A DNA stretch of 64,000 nt from Streptomyces ureilyticus (GTDB taxonomy: Bacteria > Actinomycetota > Actinomycetes > Streptomycetales > Streptomycetaceae), in the NCBI RefSeq assembly GCF_011045025.1, contig NZ_JAAKZX010000003.1, positions 1-64,000 on the forward strand, in the 5' to 3' direction. Positions within the stretch are counted from its first letter, which is position 1; each line of letters opens with the position of its first letter. Of this stretch, positions 61,526 through 64,000 are shown piece by piece. The notes under the pieces were generated by a model that saw only the letters and a program-made list of their open reading frames with translations, had not been told where the DNA came from and made no database searches. Made by a program: the position numbers and the translations under genes.

Positions 61526-61591
61526 GGGCCTTGTGCGGCCCGTTGACACGGTGTCAGCCGAGGCGGCCGCGCCGGCAGGGCCGAGTGGCCC
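61526..61591. promoter_or_regulatory. DevR/OsdR-like palindromes upstream of the universal stress protein gene
   Basis: GGGCC-N4-GGCCC at 61578-61591 has the half-site size and spacing of a DevR box (GGGAC-N4-GTCCC), and GGGCC-N6-GGCCC at 61526-61541 is a looser copy. They lie 28-93 bp before the minus-strand start. The rest of the 400-bp gap to 61,899 holds nothing else I recognise. Confidence 0.45.
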
Positions 61592-61899
61592 GCTGCCCGG
61601 TGGCGTACGGCCCTGATGATCGGGATGGTCGGCGGGGACGAGCGGGCCGGATCTGCCGGCGCGGCGCGTTCCCGCCCGTGCGGCTGGGTACCGGCCGGGC
61701 CGTCGCCCCGGCGCAGGGACATCACCCGAGCCCCCAGCCGACGAGCCCGGCTACGACCGCACGCCGACCACGAAACCCTGTCCGCTCGTCGCCCGCTCGT
61801 CCTGGCGATACCTGCCGCCCCGGCCGCGCACGGCTTCGCATACGGCCTGGGGCCTGTCTGGCGGAGCATGTGACTGCCCCTTGTTGCGTCGGGCAGAAA

Positions 61900-62331
61900 C
61901 TAGTCGCGAGGCGGGGCCTCGTGGACCGACCGCCGCGACGGGTACCACTCCCTGCCCACCGGGCGGCCCTCCATGTTCCAGCTCCAGGAGACCATCGGCG
62001 TGATGCGCATATAGAGGCCCGGGCCGACCATCCCCACGCGCTCTACCGGCTCTTCCGCGCGTCCGTAGACACGTACGCCCCGTGCGATGAACGGATCGAG
62101 GGACACCAGATCGTCGATGACGAGGGCCACCTCGCGGTGGCCTGCCCGTACGTTGCGGAACTTGCGGGTTCCGGCGACCGCCGAGCCGGTCCCGCCGACC
62201 CAGAAGTACGTGTCGTCGTACTCGAAGGCGAGCGGGACCACATCGGGCTGCCGGCCGTCGGGAGACAGCGTCGCGACACGGGCGAGCGGCTGCGACCGCA
62301 TGTAGGCGATCTCTTCGTCGGTGAACGACAT
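61900..62331 (-). CDS. PPOX-class F420-dependent oxidoreductase
   Basis: The 143-residue split-barrel protein has LARVATLSPDGRQPDVVPLAFEYDD, GSAVAGTRKFRNVRAGHREV and GLYMRITPMVSWSWNMEGRP. It belongs to the F420-binding PPOX family (PPOX-class, related to Rv1155-like proteins), using deazaflavin to reduce an organic substrate. ATG 62331. It is divergent from the nitroreductase gene across 293 bp that holds the 28-bp palindrome described separately. Grouping with universal stress proteins and nitroreductase fits a dormancy-type set. Confidence 0.88.
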   Translation of the reverse strand: MSFTDEEIAYMRSQPLARVATLSPDGRQPDVVPLAFEYDDTYFWVGGTGSAVAGTRKFRNVRAGHREVALVIDDLVSLDPFIARGVRVYGRAEEPVERVGMVGPGLYMRITPMVSWSWNMEGRPVGREWYPSRRSVHEAPPRD

Positions 62332-62512
62332 GACATCCTCCGGGCCTACGCATGAAAGGGACTTCCACCTTCCATACGACAGGCATTCCTCCGGATCGGC
62401 ACCGATACGACGCGCCTGGAGGTATCCCCGACGGCCGGTCCCAGCGTGCCAGGGCTGCTCTTGGCTCCTTGCGGACGTATCTCTCGTCGTCGGGCTCGAT
62501 CCGTGTCGTCCC

Positions 62513-62540
62513 GCGGGCCATATGAGGCCACATGGCCCGC
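62513..62540. promoter_or_regulatory. 28-bp inverted repeat between divergent redox genes
   Basis: GCGGGCCAT-N10-ATGGCCCGC is a perfect 9-bp inverted repeat midway between the F420 enzyme and nitroreductase genes, and the right arm starts a second one with CGGGCC at 62546. It contains GGCCC half-sites like the other boxes of this region, but the N10 spacer differs from DevR boxes. A shared operator for both genes is plausible. Confidence 0.45.
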
Positions 62541-62624
62541 GATGACGGGCCGGTCAACCCTCCTCCGGAGCGGGATGGTGGCCGAGGGTTGGCGGTACGG
62601 GGGTGAACCGTGCGGAGGAGCGTC

Positions 62625-63623
62625 ATGCAGACTCGGGAAATCGACGCTACGGCCGTTCAGGCCCTGATGGCCGCGGCGGTGGCCGCGCCGTCGATCCACA
62701 ACACGCAGCCCTGGCGGTTCGGCCTGGACCCGGACAGCCGGTCGATCGAGGTCCGCGCCGACCGTAGGCGGCCACTGCCGATGATCGATCCGGACCTGCG
62801 GGCCCAGCACCTGTCGGTGGGCGCGGCCGTCTTCAACCTCCGCGTGACCGCGGCGCATCTGGGCTGGAATCCCGTCGTACGACTGCTGCCCGCCCCGGAC
62901 GACCCCGACCTGCTGGCCACCATGCAACTGACGGCTGTGCCCGCCGCCGACGGGCCGCCGTCCTTCCGCGACCTGTATGAGGCGGTCGAGCGGCGTCACA
63001 CGAGCCGGATGCCCTTCACCGGCCGCCCGGTGCCGGACCCGGTCGTGACGGAGATGATCAGCGCCGCCCGGGTCGAGGGCGCGCACCTGGATGTCCCCGA
63101 CATCATGGGGACCAGACGCCTGCTGCGCCTGACCCAGGCGGCCGAGGCCCGCAACGCCAGCCAGCCGGCCCGCACCGCCGAGGCGCGCACCTGGGTCACT
63201 CTCCCGCGGGCCGACACCCCCTACGGCATTCCCCTGACCGCCCTGGGCTCCCGGGATGCGTCCGGGCGGATGCCGATGCGGGACTTCACCGGCTCGCTGC
63301 CCGCGCCGCACCTGCCCGTCCTGCGCTTCGAACGCCATGCCCAGGTGGCCCTGCTGTGGACTTTGCGCGACGGGAGGGAGGACTGGCTGCGGGCGGGCCA
63401 GGCCCTGGAGCACGTGCTGCTCACAGCGACCGTGCACGGGGTGCGCACCTCGATGCTGCACCAGGCGATGGAGTGGCCGGACCTGCGGGCGGCGACGGGC
63501 GGTTCGGGGCGTCGGTGCTGCCCGCAGTTGCTGATCCGGTTCGGGTACGGCCCGGACGGTCACCGCACGCCGCGTGCGTCCGCGTTCCCCGTGACTCGTC
63601 CCGCCCCGGGCCGTGACCGATGA
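62625..63623 (+). CDS. Acg-type nitroreductase family protein
   Basis: The 332-residue protein has two nitroreductase-like halves as in Acg (Rv2032): N-terminal AAAVAAPSIHNTQPWRFGL with FMN-binding Arg/His context, central VERRHTSRMPFTGRPVPDP, and C-terminal DWLRAGQALEHVLLTATVHGVRTSML. Acg proteins hold FMN but usually lack reductase activity and may store flavin in dormant cells. ATG 62625 follows GGAGGAG. A related C-terminal third exists as a broken copy at 59,640-59,991, so a duplicate was lost. Confidence 0.9.
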   Translation: MQTREIDATAVQALMAAAVAAPSIHNTQPWRFGLDPDSRSIEVRADRRRPLPMIDPDLRAQHLSVGAAVFNLRVTAAHLGWNPVVRLLPAPDDPDLLATMQLTAVPAADGPPSFRDLYEAVERRHTSRMPFTGRPVPDPVVTEMISAARVEGAHLDVPDIMGTRRLLRLTQAAEARNASQPARTAEARTWVTLPRADTPYGIPLTALGSRDASGRMPMRDFTGSLPAPHLPVLRFERHAQVALLWTLRDGREDWLRAGQALEHVLLTATVHGVRTSMLHQAMEWPDLRAATGGSGRRCCPQLLIRFGYGPDGHRTPRASAFPVTRPAPGRDR

Positions 63624-63799
63624 CCTTCAGTGTCGGGACCGAGCAGGCGGACTGACTCCGCCTCAGCGGCCCGCACCCCAACGGCGAGGCAGGGCACAAC
63701 GGGCACCGTCGGCCGGTCCGGGGAGACTGATCGAGTCCCGGCTGCCCAACGGGCCTTGAGAAGGGGGCCGTTGCCCCACCCCGCACCTGCCGGCCTACA

Positions 63800-63833
63800 G
63801 GGCCCACCGGCCCCGGTCGGGGACCTGCGGCCC
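63800..63833. promoter_or_regulatory. Two DevR/OsdR-like boxes 20 bp apart
   Basis: GGGCC-CACC-GGCCC (63800-63813) and GGGAC-CTGC-GGCCC (63820-63833) both have five-base arms with a four-base spacer, and their centres are exactly 20 bp apart, as in tandem DevR sites. They lie 63-96 bp before the universal stress protein start. The second box has a GGGAC arm like the mycobacterial DevR consensus. This is the strongest regulatory signal in the right-hand region. Confidence 0.55.
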
Positions 63834-63895
63834 CTACACCACCGACCCCCGCACCACCACGCTGGAATCACATCCCCGTTGAGGAGGCAGAAGCC

Positions 63896-64000
63896 ATGGT
63901 TCACAGTGTTGTCGTAGGTCTCGATGGCTCGGCCGAGAGCCGTGCCGCCGCCGAGTGGGCGGCCCGCGAGGCGAAGCGGCGCTTCCTTCCGCTCAAGCTG
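63896..64000 (+). CDS. Universal stress protein (C-terminus beyond window)
   Basis: Thirty-five residues are present (MVHSVVVGLDGSAESRAAAE, WAAREAKRRFLPLKL), the beginning of a UspA domain with its nucleotide-loop start VVGLDGS. The ATG follows the ribosome site GAGGAGG. It is the second universal stress protein of this region, under the paired DevR-like boxes. Domain number and length cannot be judged. Confidence 0.85.
   Translation, partial: MVHSVVVGLDGSAESRAAAEWAAREAKRRFLPLKL

Overview
The window looks like the chromosome of a Streptomyces species. Coding sequence is very GC-rich, GTG starts and ATGA/GTGA gene overlaps are common, and several families are typical of the genus: a conservon operon, LPFR, DUF6380 and DUF6126 microproteins, palindromic intergenic repeats, and a TTA codon that only the bldA tRNA would read. 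Functions are inferred from motifs and family memory; nothing was searched.

Positions 1-10,100 hold mostly independent housekeeping and accessory genes: Tex (cut by the window edge), a GlxA/DJ-1 regulator and a DJ-1 paralog, a crotonase, an anti-sigma-type ATPase, isopentenyl-diphosphate isomerase, a methyltransferase-acetyltransferase fusion preceded by a 22-codon leader ORF, and galE. Positions 10,391-17,460 form a tightly coupled operon with two CDP-alcohol phosphatidyltransferases, a nucleotidyltransferase, a glycerol-1-phosphate-dehydrogenase-like enzyme, a glycosyltransferase and a Wzm/Wzt-type (TagGH-type) ABC exporter. I read it as a pathway for an exported polyol-phosphate glycoconjugate; its product is unknown to me and it is the best candidate here for an undescribed system.

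Positions 17,813-30,741 are the hopanoid cluster: hpnC, hpnD, a DUF6380 microprotein, hpnE, polyprenyl synthase, shc, hpnG, hpnH, ispG, dxs and hpnO. It carries its own MEP-pathway enzymes, farnesyl diphosphate supply, squalene formation, cyclisation and side-chain elongation. Positions 30,900-41,000 hold a DUF6126 microprotein, tyrosine phosphatase, GH36 alpha-galactosidase, a LysM-M23 endopeptidase under a c-di-AMP riboswitch, DUF6250 and SGNH proteins, TetR, an amino-acid dehydrogenase and a metallo-beta-lactamase-fold enzyme.

Positions 41,354-45,548 are a conservon (CvnA-D plus a GAF protein). A DUF2264 protein, a MmcQ-like protein and a split transketolase follow, up to a tRNA-Pro(GGG). 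Downstream of the tRNA the character changes. There is a truncated tyrosine recombinase, a five-gene RsbR-RsbS-RsbT-SpoIIE-histidine kinase stressosome operon, oleate hydratase, and a stress/dormancy-like set (universal stress proteins, PPOX/F420 flavoproteins, Acg-type nitroreductase) interspersed with decayed genes (frameshifted STAS gene, tetR fragment, lactate dehydrogenase-nitroreductase chimera). Several GGGCC-N4-GGCCC palindromes there resemble DevR/OsdR boxes. This end looks like an old, eroding island.
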